NCBI RefSeq assembly: GCF_018069625.1
Contig: NZ_CP072941.1
Coordinates: forward strand, 4,030,001-4,094,000
Source: Streptomyces yatensis
GTDB taxonomy: Bacteria; Actinomycetota; Actinomycetes; Streptomycetales; Streptomycetaceae
Reading direction: 5' to 3'
DNA: 64,000 nucleotides
Shown: in pieces, positions 44,112 through 52,772 of the stretch
Position numbering within the stretch: position 1 is the first letter of the stretch
Layout of the letters: every line of letters begins with the position of its first letter
The notes under the pieces: generated by a model
Database searches by the model: none
What the model saw: the letters and a program-made list of their open reading frames with translations, nothing else
Told to the model about the DNA's origin: nothing
Translations under genes and position numbers: made by a program

Positions 44112-45020
44112 ATGCGGGGCAGCGCACACCAGCGGGAGTCACCGAAGGGCCGGGAGTCCTGTCTGGTGGGGCTGATCGGCTCCGGCGTGGGCCCCTCGCT
44201 CTCCCCCGCCCTGCACCAGCGCGAGGCCGACCGCCACGGGCTGCGGTATCTCTACCGCACGATCGACATCGATCCGCTGGGCCTCGGCCCGGACGGGGTC
44301 GGCGAGTTGGTGCGGGCCGCCGCCCGGCTGGGCTTCGACGGGCTGAACATCACCCATCCCTGCAAGCAGACGGTCATCGGTCACCTCGACGGGCTGTCGG
44401 AGGACGCCGCGCTGCTCGGCGCGGTCAATACGGTGGTCTTCGGCGAGGACGGCCGGGCGATCGGCCACAACACCGACGGGTCCGGCTTCGCCCGCTCCTT
44501 CGCCCGCGGTCTGCCCGACGCACCCCCCGGCGAGATCGTGCTGCTCGGGGCGGGCGGGGCGGGCGCCGCCGTCGCCCACGCGCTGCTGACCGTCGGCGCC
44601 GACCGGCTGACGCTGGCCGACACCGATCCGGCGCGGGCCACCGGGCTCGCCGGGACGCTGGCGGCACGGTTCGGCGCCGCCCGGGTCCGTACCGTGCCCG
44701 ACGGCGGGCTCCCGGCGGCCGTCGATGCCGCCGACGGGCTGGTGCACGCCACCCCCACCGGGATGGCCGCCCACCCCGGGCTGCCACTGCCCGCCGGGCT
44801 GCTGCGGCCCGGGCTGTGGGTCGCCGAGGTGGTCTACCGCCCGCTGGTCACCCCGCTGCTGACCGCCGCCCGCGCGGCCGGCTGCCGCACCCTGGACGGC
44901 GGCGGCATGGCCGTCTTCCAGGCCGCCGACGCCTTCCGGCTCTTCACCGGCCGCGAACCCGACGCCGAGCGGATGCTCACCGACCTCACCGACCTGCTCG
45001 AGCTCCCCGCCGGAGGCTGA
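44112..45020 (+). CDS. aroE: Shikimate/quinate dehydrogenase, NAD-type
   Basis: 302 aa. The substrate site SLSP-x2-H (SLSPALHQ) and NITHPCKQTVI with the catalytic Lys and later Asn-Thr-Asp (GHNTDGSGF) are present. The nucleotide motif GAGGAGAAV is followed by LTLADTDPA; the acidic ADTD in place of the NRT motif of biosynthetic NADP enzymes points to NAD and a catabolic role. It oxidises shikimate to 3-dehydroshikimate (and quinate to 3-dehydroquinate). ATG at 44112 has AGGAGG upstream. The next gene starts 2 nt after its stop. Confidence 0.88.
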   Translation: MRGSAHQRESPKGRESCLVGLIGSGVGPSLSPALHQREADRHGLRYLYRTIDIDPLGLGPDGVGELVRAAARLGFDGLNITHPCKQTVIGHLDGLSEDAALLGAVNTVVFGEDGRAIGHNTDGSGFARSFARGLPDAPPGEIVLLGAGGAGAAVAHALLTVGADRLTLADTDPARATGLAGTLAARFGAARVRTVPDGGLPAAVDAADGLVHATPTGMAAHPGLPLPAGLLRPGLWVAEVVYRPLVTPLLTAARAAGCRTLDGGGMAVFQAADAFRLFTGREPDAERMLTDLTDLLELPAGG

Positions 45021-45022
45021 TC

Positions 45023-46819
45023 ATGCGCAAGTCCATCGCCACCGTGTGCCTCAGCGGCACCCTCGAGGACAAGCTCACCGCCATCGCCGCCGCCGGTTTC
45101 CACGGGGTCGAGATCTTCGAGAACGACCTGCTGGCCAGCCCGCTGTCCCCCGAGCGGATCCGGGACCGCGCCGCCGAACTGGGCCTCACCATCGACCTCT
45201 TCCAGCCCTTCCGCGACTTCGAGGCCGTCCACGAGGACCTGCTGGCCCGCAATCTGCGCCGGGCCGAGAAGAAGTTCGCGGTCATGGAGCGGCTCGGGGC
45301 CGATCTGATGCTGGTGTGCTCCAGCGTCTCCCCCGCCGCCCTCGACGACGACGCCCTCGCCGCCGAACAGCTGCGGCTGCTCGCCGAACGGGCCGCCGCC
45401 CACGGCATCCGCATCGCCTACGAGGCGCTGGCCTGGGGACGGCATGTGAACACCTACGACCACGCCTGGCGGATCGTGCGGGAGGCCGGCCACCCCGCGC
45501 TCGGCACCTGCCTGGACAGCTTCCACATCCTCTCGCGCGGCTCGGACCCCCAGGGCATCGAGGAGATCCCCGGCGAGAAGATCTTCTTCCTCCAGCTCGC
45601 CGACGCCCCGCTGATGGCCATGGACGTCCTCCAGTGGAGCCGCCACTACCGCTGCTTCCCCGGGCAGGGCGGCTTCGACGTGGCGGGGCTGCTGGAACAC
45701 GTGCTGCGGGCGGGCTACGACGGACCGCTGTCCCTGGAGGTCTTCAACGACGTCTTCCGGCAGGGCGATACGGCCCGCACCGCCGTGGACGCGCTGCGCT
45801 CGCTGATCGCCCTGGAGGAGGCCGCGGGCCGCACCGAGCTTCCCGCCCCCGTCGTCCCCACCGGCTTCGCCTTCGCCGAACTGGCCTCGGGCGGAGCCGA
45901 ATTGTCCGCGCTGCTGACCGGGCTCGGCTTCGCCCGCACCGGCCGCCACCACTCCAAGCCCGTGGAGCTGTGGGAGCAGGGCGAGGCCCGGATCGTCCTC
46001 AACTCCGGCCTCGACGCCACCACCGGCCACCCCGAGCCCGCGCTCGCCGCCATCGGCCTGGAGACCCCCGACCCTGCCTCGTCCACGGGCCGGGCACGGG
46101 CCCTGCTCTCCCCCGTCCTGCCGCGCCACCGCGCCGTGGCGGACGCCCCGCTGGACGCGGTTGCCGCACCCGACTCCACCGAGCTCTTCTTCTGCCGCAC
46201 CGAACACCCCGACCACCCGAGCTGGACCGGCGACTTCACCCCGCGCGCCCACGCGGCCTCCCCCGCCGGCATCACCCATATCGACCATGTGGCGCTCACT
46301 CAGCCCCGGCACCACTTCGACGAGGCGTCGCTGTTCTACCGCGCCGTCCTGGGGCTGCGGCCGCACGAATCCCTGGAGCTGGCCGATCCGTACGGGCTGC
46401 TGCGCAGCCGGGCCGTGTCCAACGCGGACGGCTCGGTGCGCCTCGCCCTCAACGTGGCCCAGGTCCGGCCGGGTTCGGGTCCTTCCGGCTCCCTGTGGCA
46501 GCACATCGCGCTGCACAGCCGGGACATCCTCGCCACCGCGCGCCGGCTGCGGGAACTCGGCGCACCCCTGCTGCCCATCCCCGACAACTACTACGACGAC
46601 CTCGAAGCGCGCCATGAGCTCGACCCCGGGCTCCACCGCACCCTGCGCGAACTCGGCCTGCTCTACGACCAGGACGACAGCGGCACCTTCCTGCATCTGT
46701 ACACGGCCACCGTCGGCCGGGTCTTCTTCGAGATCGTCCAGCGGATCGACGGCTACCAGGGCTACGGCGCGGCCAACGCCCCCGTACGCCTGGCCGCGCA
46801 GCACGCCCGCACCCGCTGA
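45023..46819 (+). CDS. quiC: 3-Dehydroshikimate dehydratase fused to a VOC/HPPD-like domain (QuiC)
   Basis: 598 aa. The N-terminal TIM barrel (1-285) holds E134, D165, Q191 and E239 at exactly the positions recalled for the metal ligands of Pseudomonas QuiC1; context is AYEALAW, CLDSFHI, FLQLADAP and LSLEVFND. The C-terminal half (290-580) resembles 4-hydroxyphenylpyruvate dioxygenase, with HIDHVALTQ, LWQHIALHS and FFEIVQR for the His-His-Glu metal site. The enzyme turns 3-dehydroshikimate into protocatechuate. GGAGG overlaps the end of aroE and serves this start. Confidence 0.92.
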   Translation: MRKSIATVCLSGTLEDKLTAIAAAGFHGVEIFENDLLASPLSPERIRDRAAELGLTIDLFQPFRDFEAVHEDLLARNLRRAEKKFAVMERLGADLMLVCSSVSPAALDDDALAAEQLRLLAERAAAHGIRIAYEALAWGRHVNTYDHAWRIVREAGHPALGTCLDSFHILSRGSDPQGIEEIPGEKIFFLQLADAPLMAMDVLQWSRHYRCFPGQGGFDVAGLLEHVLRAGYDGPLSLEVFNDVFRQGDTARTAVDALRSLIALEEAAGRTELPAPVVPTGFAFAELASGGAELSALLTGLGFARTGRHHSKPVELWEQGEARIVLNSGLDATTGHPEPALAAIGLETPDPASSTGRARALLSPVLPRHRAVADAPLDAVAAPDSTELFFCRTEHPDHPSWTGDFTPRAHAASPAGITHIDHVALTQPRHHFDEASLFYRAVLGLRPHESLELADPYGLLRSRAVSNADGSVRLALNVAQVRPGSGPSGSLWQHIALHSRDILATARRLRELGAPLLPIPDNYYDDLEARHELDPGLHRTLRELGLLYDQDDSGTFLHLYTATVGRVFFEIVQRIDGYQGYGAANAPVRLAAQHARTR

Positions 46820-46911
46820 GCACCACTGCACACCGCTGCACACCGCTGAAGTAGCGCCAACCCCCTTTCCCCGTCCCCGTACCGACCTCGCCGTCCCCCC
46901 GAGGAGCCGCC

Positions 46912-48354
46912 ATGTCGTCAGCGCCGTCGACACCGTCACCATCCGCCGAGCGCCCGGCCCACCCCGCCGACGCGCCACCCGATCTGCTCGATCTGCCCGA
47001 TCCACCGCCGCTGCGCACGATGGTCGGCCCGGGGGTCGTCGCCGTCGGGATCGGCATGGCGGCGGGCGAGATCATCCTGTGGCCGTATCTGACCTCGATC
47101 GGCGGGCTCGGGCTGCTGTGGCTCGCGGTGGTGACCCTCGTCATCCAGACCGTGATCAATCTGGAGATCGAGCGCTACACCCTGGCCACCGGGCAGACCG
47201 TGGTCGCCGGTTTCTCCCGCTGGTCCAAGGCATGGGGCATTCTGATCTGCCTGGCCGGCGCGTTCCAGTACGTCTGGCCGGGCTGGGCCACCTCCGGCTC
47301 GACGGTGCTCACCTATCTGACCGGCGGCGGCGATGTCACCTGGATCACGGTGGGCTCGCTGGTGGGCTTCGGGGTGGTGCTGACCGTCTCACCGGTGGTC
47401 TACCGCACGATCGAGAAGGTCGAGGTGGTCAAGGTCGGGCTGACGCTGTTCTTCCTCGCGGTCATCGCCGTCGCCGTCATCGGCTGGCACACCTGGAGCA
47501 CGGCGGGCGAGCAGACCGTCACCGGCGCCGGGCGGATCCCGGACCGCATCACCTTCACCATGATCCTCAGCGCGATCGGCGCGGCCGGGGCGGGCGGGGT
47601 GCACAATCTGGTGCTCAGCAACTGGATCCGGGACAAGGGCTACGGCATGGGCGCCCATGTCCCCAAGCTGGTCTCCCCCATCACCGGCCAGTCGGAGGCG
47701 TCGGGCGCCGACCGCTACGCCTTCCCGCAGGACGAGGCGAACCTGGCCCGCTGGCGGGTGTGGTGGCGCCGGGCCAACACCGAGCACATCGTGTCGTTCT
47801 TCGTGGTCTGCCTGGTGACGATCGGGCTGATGAGCATGCTCGCGTACGAAACCCTCTTCGGACGCGACGATGTGGAGAACAGCCCGACGTTCCTGCGGAT
47901 CCAGGGGGATCTGCTGGGGCAGCAGGTGGGCGACTGGCTCAAGATCGTGTTCTTCGCGGTGGCCACGGTCTCGCTCTGGGCCGCCTCGATCGGTCTGCTC
48001 GACGTCATCGGACGGGTGGTCAGCGACTTCGCCAGGCGCAACTACCTGCGGGAGTCGGCCTTCTGGACCGAGGGGCGGCTGTATTTCGCGGTCGTATGGG
48101 CCGAGGTGGGCATCGGCTCGGCGATCCTGCTGTCCGGGGTGAACCAGCCGATCGTGCTGCTGACCATCTCCACCTGCACCGCCTCGGTCGTCACCCTCGT
48201 CTACTCGGTGCTGCTGATCCGGCTCAACCGCCGCGATCTGCCCGCGGCCGTACGGCTGCGGGGCTCACGGCTGGGCATGATGCTGCTGGCCATCGGCTTC
48301 TACGGCTTCTTCGCCCTCGCGATGCTCAAGAGCCAGATCGAGGCGAACTTCTGA
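46912..48354 (+). CDS. Nramp-fold transporter lacking canonical metal-site residues
   Basis: 480 aa, about 11 membrane helices. TM1 (GPGVVAVGIGMAAGEIILWP) lines up with Nramp TM1, but the DPGN metal motif is replaced by MAAGE. TM6 (AAGAGGVHNLVLSNW) lines up with the MPHN region, but the Met is replaced by Gly; His and Asn remain. So it is unlikely to move transition metals. It is third in the quinate/shikimate operon, 92 nt behind quiC, with GAGGAGCCGCC before the ATG. Uptake of the acid substrate is inferred from context. Confidence 0.8.
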   Translation: MSSAPSTPSPSAERPAHPADAPPDLLDLPDPPPLRTMVGPGVVAVGIGMAAGEIILWPYLTSIGGLGLLWLAVVTLVIQTVINLEIERYTLATGQTVVAGFSRWSKAWGILICLAGAFQYVWPGWATSGSTVLTYLTGGGDVTWITVGSLVGFGVVLTVSPVVYRTIEKVEVVKVGLTLFFLAVIAVAVIGWHTWSTAGEQTVTGAGRIPDRITFTMILSAIGAAGAGGVHNLVLSNWIRDKGYGMGAHVPKLVSPITGQSEASGADRYAFPQDEANLARWRVWWRRANTEHIVSFFVVCLVTIGLMSMLAYETLFGRDDVENSPTFLRIQGDLLGQQVGDWLKIVFFAVATVSLWAASIGLLDVIGRVVSDFARRNYLRESAFWTEGRLYFAVVWAEVGIGSAILLSGVNQPIVLLTISTCTASVVTLVYSVLLIRLNRRDLPAAVRLRGSRLGMMLLAIGFYGFFALAMLKSQIEANF

Positions 48355-48396
48355 CCCACGGGGCCTTTCGGCCTTCCGGCCTTACGGCCAGGCGGT

Positions 48397-48432
48397 CCGG
48401 TGCGGGCGTGCCGAGGGGCACGCCCGCACCGG
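48397..48432. terminator. 16-bp perfect hairpin with GAGG loop
   Basis: CCGGTGCGGGCGTGCC (48397-48412) and its exact reverse complement (48417-48432) flank GAGG. It stands between the convergent transporter and penicillin-binding protein genes and can end both. Confidence 0.85.
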
Positions 48433-48436
48433 GCCG

Positions 48437-50665
48437 TCACTGCTGGTCTCTGCGGAGAACGCCGCCGGCGTCGTCACCCGAGGACGAAGTCGACGGGTCG
48501 GGCGCGCTCGGGGAGCCTGGCGCGGACGGCGACCCCGAGGACGTGGCGGAGGGCGACCCGCTGTCGGACGGGGAGGACGACGGCGACGACGAGGGCGACT
48601 CACTGGCGGACTCGCTCGCCGACGGACTGGACGACGGCGACTCCGAGGTGTCGCTCGAACTCGGCGACGGGGGCGGCTTGACCGCCGCCCCCATGTCGGT
48701 GTCCAGGTCGAACTTCGAGGCGTCCTGGCCGCTCAGCGCGGCCTTGGTGTACGCGGCCCAGATCTCGGCCGGGAAGCCACCGCCGTTGACGCGGCCGCCG
48801 CCCGCGGTGCCCTTGAGCGAGACCTGCTGCTTGTCGCCCTCTCCGAACATGCCGACCGAGGTCACCAGGTCGGGGGTGTAGCCGGAGAACCAGGCCGACT
48901 TGTTGTCGTCGGAGGTGCCGGTCTTGCCCGCGACCGCCTGGCCCTGCTGCCGCACCGCCTGGCCGGTGCCGTCGTCGACCACTCCGGTGAGGACGGAGGT
49001 GACGGAGTCGGCGGCGCCGCGGCTGATCGCCTGGCCGTTGGTGGGATCGGGCAACTGGGGCCGCTCATCGCCCTTTTCGGCGGACTTCACGATCGCCGGG
49101 GTGACCGTCTTGCCGTGGTTGTCGAGCGTCGCGTAGACCCCGGCCATCTCCTTGGGGCTGGCGCCCATCACGCCCAGCGACATCGCGGGGCGCACATCGA
49201 AGCCGCCCGCGTCCTTGCTCATGCCCAGGTCGATGGCGGTGCTCTTCACCTTGTCCAGGCCCACGTCCACCGCCATCTGCGCGAAGACGGAGTTGACGGA
49301 GTTGTTCATCGCCTTCTGGACGGAGATGGGGCCGTAGGACTTGTCGTCCTCGTTGGGCGGGGCGAAGCCGGTGAGGGAGCCCTTGACCGGCCGCTTGCTG
49401 GTGCCGTCGTAGATGGTGCTCGCCGTGATCGGCGTGCCGTCCTGGGTGGTCGAGCCGTTCTCCAGGGCCGAGGCGAGGATGAGCGGCTTGAAGGTGGAGG
49501 CGGGCTGGTAGTCCGAGCGGGTGGCGTTGTTGAAGTAGTGGTCGGTGTAGCCCGCACCGCCGTACATCGCCACGATGCCGCCGGTCTTCGGGTCGACCGA
49601 GGTTGCGCCGACCTGGGCGTGCTTGTCGACCGTGCGCTTCTTCGGGTCCAGCTTGTCGGTCAGTTCGGTGCGGACCGCCTTCTCCAGCGCCTTCTGCTTC
49701 TTCTTGTCGATGTTGAGGGTGATCGTCCAGCCACCGGCCTCGATCTCGTTCTCCGAGACCCCGGCCTTGATCAGTTCCTTCTGGGCGGCGTCGATGAGGT
49801 AGCCGGCCTGGCCGTCGCGTCCGGCGATGGGGCGCGGTCCGACGGGCACGGGGAACTTCATACCCTCGCGCTCGCTCTTCGGCAGCCAGTCCTTATCCAC
49901 CATGTTGTCGAGGACGTAGTTCCAGCGGGCCTTCACCAGCTTCTTGCCCTTGGGCCCCGCCGCCGACCAGTCGTACTGGCTGGGTGCCTGGAGCACCGAC
50001 GCGAGATAGGCACCCTGCGCGACGCTGAGGTCCTCGACGTCCTTGTCGTAGTAGGCGCGGGCGGCGGCCTGGATGCCGTAGGCGCCGCGGCCGTAGTAGC
50101 TGGTGTTGATGTAGCCCGCGAGGATGTAGTCCTTGGACTTCTGCTGGTCGACCTTGAGGGAGATCACCAGTTCCTTCAGCTTGCGGCTGACGGTCTGTTC
50201 CTGGCTCAGGTAGTAGTTCTTGACGTACTGCTGGGTGATGGTCGAACCACCCTGCTTGCCCCGGCCCAGCGCGGTGTTGATCAGACCGCGCGCGGTGCCG
50301 GTGAACGAGACGCCGGAGTCGCTGAAGAAGTCCTTGTTCTCGGCAGCGACAAAGGTGTGCTGCACCTTCTTGGGGATCTTGGACAGCGGTACGGACTCAC
50401 GGTTGACGTCGCCCGTCTTCGCCATGATCGTGCCGTCGCTGTACTTGTAGATGTTCGCCTCCGCCTTGGCCGCGGCGTTGGCAGGGGGAACATCGACCCA
50501 CAGATAGAGGACGAAGAACGTCCCGAGGAGCAACGCGCAGAACCCCAGGACGTAGCCGAGCACCCATTTCCAGGTGAAGAAGCGGCGTATGCCCCCCGAC
50601 TTCGCCGCCCGCTTGGCTCTGCGAGCGCCCTTCTGCCGCGCGCGTCGCTCTTCCGCTCTACCCAT
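48437..50665 (-). CDS. Class A penicillin-binding protein (transglycosylase/transpeptidase)
   Basis: 742 aa. A cytoplasmic Arg/Lys-rich head and one membrane helix (about 34-57) precede a GT51 domain with AAENKDFFSDSG and GGSTITQQYVKNYYLS. The transpeptidase domain carries SxxK in PASTFKP, SxN in MNNSVNSV and KTGT in AGKTGTSDD. It polymerises and cross-links peptidoglycan. The C-terminal 80 residues are Ser/Pro-rich (SPSSSPSASES-type repeats), common in actinobacterial members. Confidence 0.95.
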   Translation of the reverse strand: MGRAEERRARQKGARRAKRAAKSGGIRRFFTWKWVLGYVLGFCALLLGTFFVLYLWVDVPPANAAAKAEANIYKYSDGTIMAKTGDVNRESVPLSKIPKKVQHTFVAAENKDFFSDSGVSFTGTARGLINTALGRGKQGGSTITQQYVKNYYLSQEQTVSRKLKELVISLKVDQQKSKDYILAGYINTSYYGRGAYGIQAAARAYYDKDVEDLSVAQGAYLASVLQAPSQYDWSAAGPKGKKLVKARWNYVLDNMVDKDWLPKSEREGMKFPVPVGPRPIAGRDGQAGYLIDAAQKELIKAGVSENEIEAGGWTITLNIDKKKQKALEKAVRTELTDKLDPKKRTVDKHAQVGATSVDPKTGGIVAMYGGAGYTDHYFNNATRSDYQPASTFKPLILASALENGSTTQDGTPITASTIYDGTSKRPVKGSLTGFAPPNEDDKSYGPISVQKAMNNSVNSVFAQMAVDVGLDKVKSTAIDLGMSKDAGGFDVRPAMSLGVMGASPKEMAGVYATLDNHGKTVTPAIVKSAEKGDERPQLPDPTNGQAISRGAADSVTSVLTGVVDDGTGQAVRQQGQAVAGKTGTSDDNKSAWFSGYTPDLVTSVGMFGEGDKQQVSLKGTAGGGRVNGGGFPAEIWAAYTKAALSGQDASKFDLDTDMGAAVKPPPSPSSSDTSESPSSSPSASESASESPSSSPSSSPSDSGSPSATSSGSPSAPGSPSAPDPSTSSSGDDAGGVLRRDQQ

Positions 50666-50896
50666 CGCTCCCGCCGCTCCAGTCCATAAGCCCCCCAGGC
50701 CAGCTCATGAAGCTAACACCGCAACAACCCTCAAATGCTCATCGATCTCGCTTTTTCCGAAGGTGACAAAAAGCACCCACTCCAAGGGAACTGACGGCTT
50801 ACGGGCGCCAAGGGTTGCCAGGAGCGCGTAATGTGCTATCACTTTGATAGGAGCGGGAACGCACCCGCAGCACCGAACGGAAACGGGGACCCACCC
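50666..50896. promoter_or_regulatory. Divergent region between the PBP and SPFH genes
   Basis: The 231-nt gap carries promoters for both genes. An AT-rich patch, ATGTGCTATCACTTTGATAG (50831-50850), includes CTATCAnnTTGATAG (50836-50850), an imperfect inverted repeat with CTATCA and TGATAG arms, and is the best regulator or promoter candidate for the SPFH operon. Confidence 0.45.
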
Positions 50897-51853
50897 ATGG
50901 CCGACGCCACCTCCACCGAGGGCATCACCGACCAGGCCGACATACCGGCCCTTCCGGAGCCGCACGTCCGGGAGCGGCCCGCGCGCAACGTCAGCGGCGG
51001 GCTGGCCCTGCTCGGGGGCATGGCCGGACTCGCGGGCGGCGTCGGCCTGATCTTCGCGGGGGCCGCCGTCGCCTCCCACCACAAGGGCGCCGGGTCCACC
51101 CTGCTGATCGTCTCCGGCATCGTGGTGATCATCGCCTCGATCCTCACCATGTGCGGCCTCAACACCATCGCGCCCGGTGAGGCCCGGGTGGTCCAGCTCT
51201 TCGGGCGCTACCGCGGCACCATCCGCACCGACGGGCTGCGCTGGGTGAACCCGCTCACCAGCCGCGAGAAGATCTCCACCCGGGTGCGCAACCACGAGAC
51301 CCCGGTACTCAAGGTCAACGACGCGTACGGCAACCCGATCGAGCTCGCCGCGGTCGTCGTCTGGAGGGTCGAGGACACCGCCCAGGCGATGTTCGAGGTG
51401 GACGACTTCCTGGAGTTCGTCTCCACCCAGACCGAGGCCGCGGTGCGCCACATCGCCATCGAGTACCCGTACGACGCCCATGACGAGGACGCCCTCTCGC
51501 TGCGCGGCAACGCCGAGGAGATCACCGAGAAGCTCGCCGTCGAACTGCACGCCCGGGTCGAGGCGGCCGGGGTCCGCATCATCGAATCGCGCTTCACCCA
51601 CCTCGCCTACGCCCCGGAGATCGCCTCCGCGATGCTCCAGCGCCAGCAGGCGGGCGCGGTGGTGGCGGCCCGCCGGCAGATCGTCGATGGCGCGGTCGGC
51701 ATGGTCGAGGCGGCGCTGGCCCGGATCACCGAGGAGGAGATCGTGACACTGGACGAGGAGCGCAAGGCCGCGATGGTCAGCAATCTGATGGTGGTGCTCT
51801 GCGGGGACCGCTCCCCGCAGCCCGTTCTGAACACGGGCACGCTGTACCAGTGA
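50897..51853 (+). CDS. SPFH/Band 7 membrane protein
   Basis: 318 aa. Two hydrophobic segments (about 37-57 and 65-85) are followed by an SPFH domain: MCGLNTIAPGEARVVQLFGR, VNPLTSREKISTRVRN, and a helical region with ITEKLAVELHARVEAAGVRI. These proteins form membrane microdomain scaffolds and often control proteases. ATG at 50897 is preferred over an in-frame ATG at 50831, which lies in the promoter patch. It overlaps the next gene by 4 nt. Confidence 0.85.
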   Translation: MADATSTEGITDQADIPALPEPHVRERPARNVSGGLALLGGMAGLAGGVGLIFAGAAVASHHKGAGSTLLIVSGIVVIIASILTMCGLNTIAPGEARVVQLFGRYRGTIRTDGLRWVNPLTSREKISTRVRNHETPVLKVNDAYGNPIELAAVVVWRVEDTAQAMFEVDDFLEFVSTQTEAAVRHIAIEYPYDAHDEDALSLRGNAEEITEKLAVELHARVEAAGVRIIESRFTHLAYAPEIASAMLQRQQAGAVVAARRQIVDGAVGMVEAALARITEEEIVTLDEERKAAMVSNLMVVLCGDRSPQPVLNTGTLYQ

Positions 51854-52119
51854 CGGACGAGAGCGGACCGAAGGGACGGCAGCCGCGGCAGCGCAAGCAG
51901 ATGCTGCTGCGGCTCGATCCGGCCATCCATGACGCCCTCGCGCGCTGGGCCAACGACGAGCTGCGCAGCGCCAACGCGCAGATCGAGTTCCTGCTGCGCA
52001 AGGCGCTCGCGGAGGCGGGCCGGCTGCCCGGCGCGGCGCGCCCGATCCCGCGCCGGGGCCGTCCGCCGCGGCGGTCCGCCGAGGGCGCCGAGGGCGCGGG
52101 CCCCTCCGAGGGGCCCTGA
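51850..52119 (+). CDS. Small ribbon-helix-helix (Arc-like) protein
   Basis: 89 aa. QMLLRLDPAIHDALARWAND and a second helix (SANAQIEFLLRKAL) form an Arc/MetJ ribbon-helix-helix fold. The C-terminus is Pro/Arg/Gly-rich. GTG at 51850 overlaps the SPFH stop, so the two are translated together. It could repress the operon or act as a protein-binding partner of the SPFH protein; nothing resembling a toxin is next to it. Confidence 0.75.
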   Translation: MTDESGPKGRQPRQRKQMLLRLDPAIHDALARWANDELRSANAQIEFLLRKALAEAGRLPGAARPIPRRGRPPRRSAEGAEGAGPSEGP

Positions 52120-52136
52120 GGGGCCCGAGGGGCCCC
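52098..52136 (+). terminator. GC-rich hairpins at the end of the SPFH/RHH operon
   Basis: GGGCCCCT (52098-52105) pairs with AGGGGCCC (52109-52116) over the stop codon region, and further AGGGGCCC copies follow to 52136. They could end the operon; evidence is stem symmetry only. Confidence 0.4.
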
Positions 52137-52192
52137 AGCCGCGCACCGCATCGACCCTGACCTTGCCCACACCTCCCTGACCTGCGGTAACG

Positions 52193-52241
52193 CACTCTAC
52201 AGCGCGTCTATACACCCCAGGTATACGCATGGTGTAGAGTG
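52193..52241. promoter_or_regulatory. PadR operator/promoter candidate
   Basis: CACTCTACA (52193-52201) and TGTAGAGTG (52233-52241) are perfect 9-bp inverted repeats. Between them a second pair, CTATACA (52208-52214) and GTATACG (52221-52227), is partly symmetric and may include the -10 hexamer. The outer arm ends 6 nt before the padR start, so a bound repressor would block the whole operon. Confidence 0.65.
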
Positions 52242-52247
52242 CTGGGC

Positions 52248-52772
52248 ATGTCAATTGGCCACACCCTGCTCGGACTCCTCGAGGGCGGCCCGCGCCACGG
52301 CTACGACCTCAAGAGAGCCTTCGACGAACGTTTTGGACACGACCGCCCGCTGCACTACGGGCAGGTCTACTCGACCATGTCCCGGCTGCTGAAGAACGGC
52401 CTGGTGGAGGTCGACGGCATCGAGCACGGGGGTGGCCCCGAGCGCAAGCGCTACGCCATCACCGACGCGGGCATCACCGACGTGGAGCACTGGCTCACGG
52501 AGCCCGAGAAGCCCGAGCCGTATCTCCAGTCGGTCCTCTACACCAAGGTCGTCATCGCCCTGCTCACCGGGCGCGACGCGGCCGATCTCCTCGACGTCCA
52601 ACGCGCCGAACACCTGCGGCTGATGCGCGAACTGACCCAGCGCAAGCGCGAAGGCGACCTCACCGACCAACTCATCTGCGACCATGCCCTCTTCCATCTC
52701 GAGGCCGATCTGCGCTGGCTGGAACTCACCGCCGCCCGCCTCGGCCAACTCGCCAAGGCGGTGCGTTCATGA
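52248..52772 (+). CDS. PadR-family transcriptional regulator
   Basis: 174 aa. The PadR winged helix is clear: LLGLLEGGPRHGYDLKRAFD, YGQVYSTMSRLLKNGLVE, GPERKRYAITDAG, with a C-terminal dimerisation helix pair. It heads a padR-ABC-permease operon, the standard autoregulated exporter layout of Streptomyces. ATG at 52248 follows GCTGGGC; a GTG at 52239 lies inside the operator. Confidence 0.92.
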   Translation: MSIGHTLLGLLEGGPRHGYDLKRAFDERFGHDRPLHYGQVYSTMSRLLKNGLVEVDGIEHGGGPERKRYAITDAGITDVEHWLTEPEKPEPYLQSVLYTKVVIALLTGRDAADLLDVQRAEHLRLMRELTQRKREGDLTDQLICDHALFHLEADLRWLELTAARLGQLAKAVRS

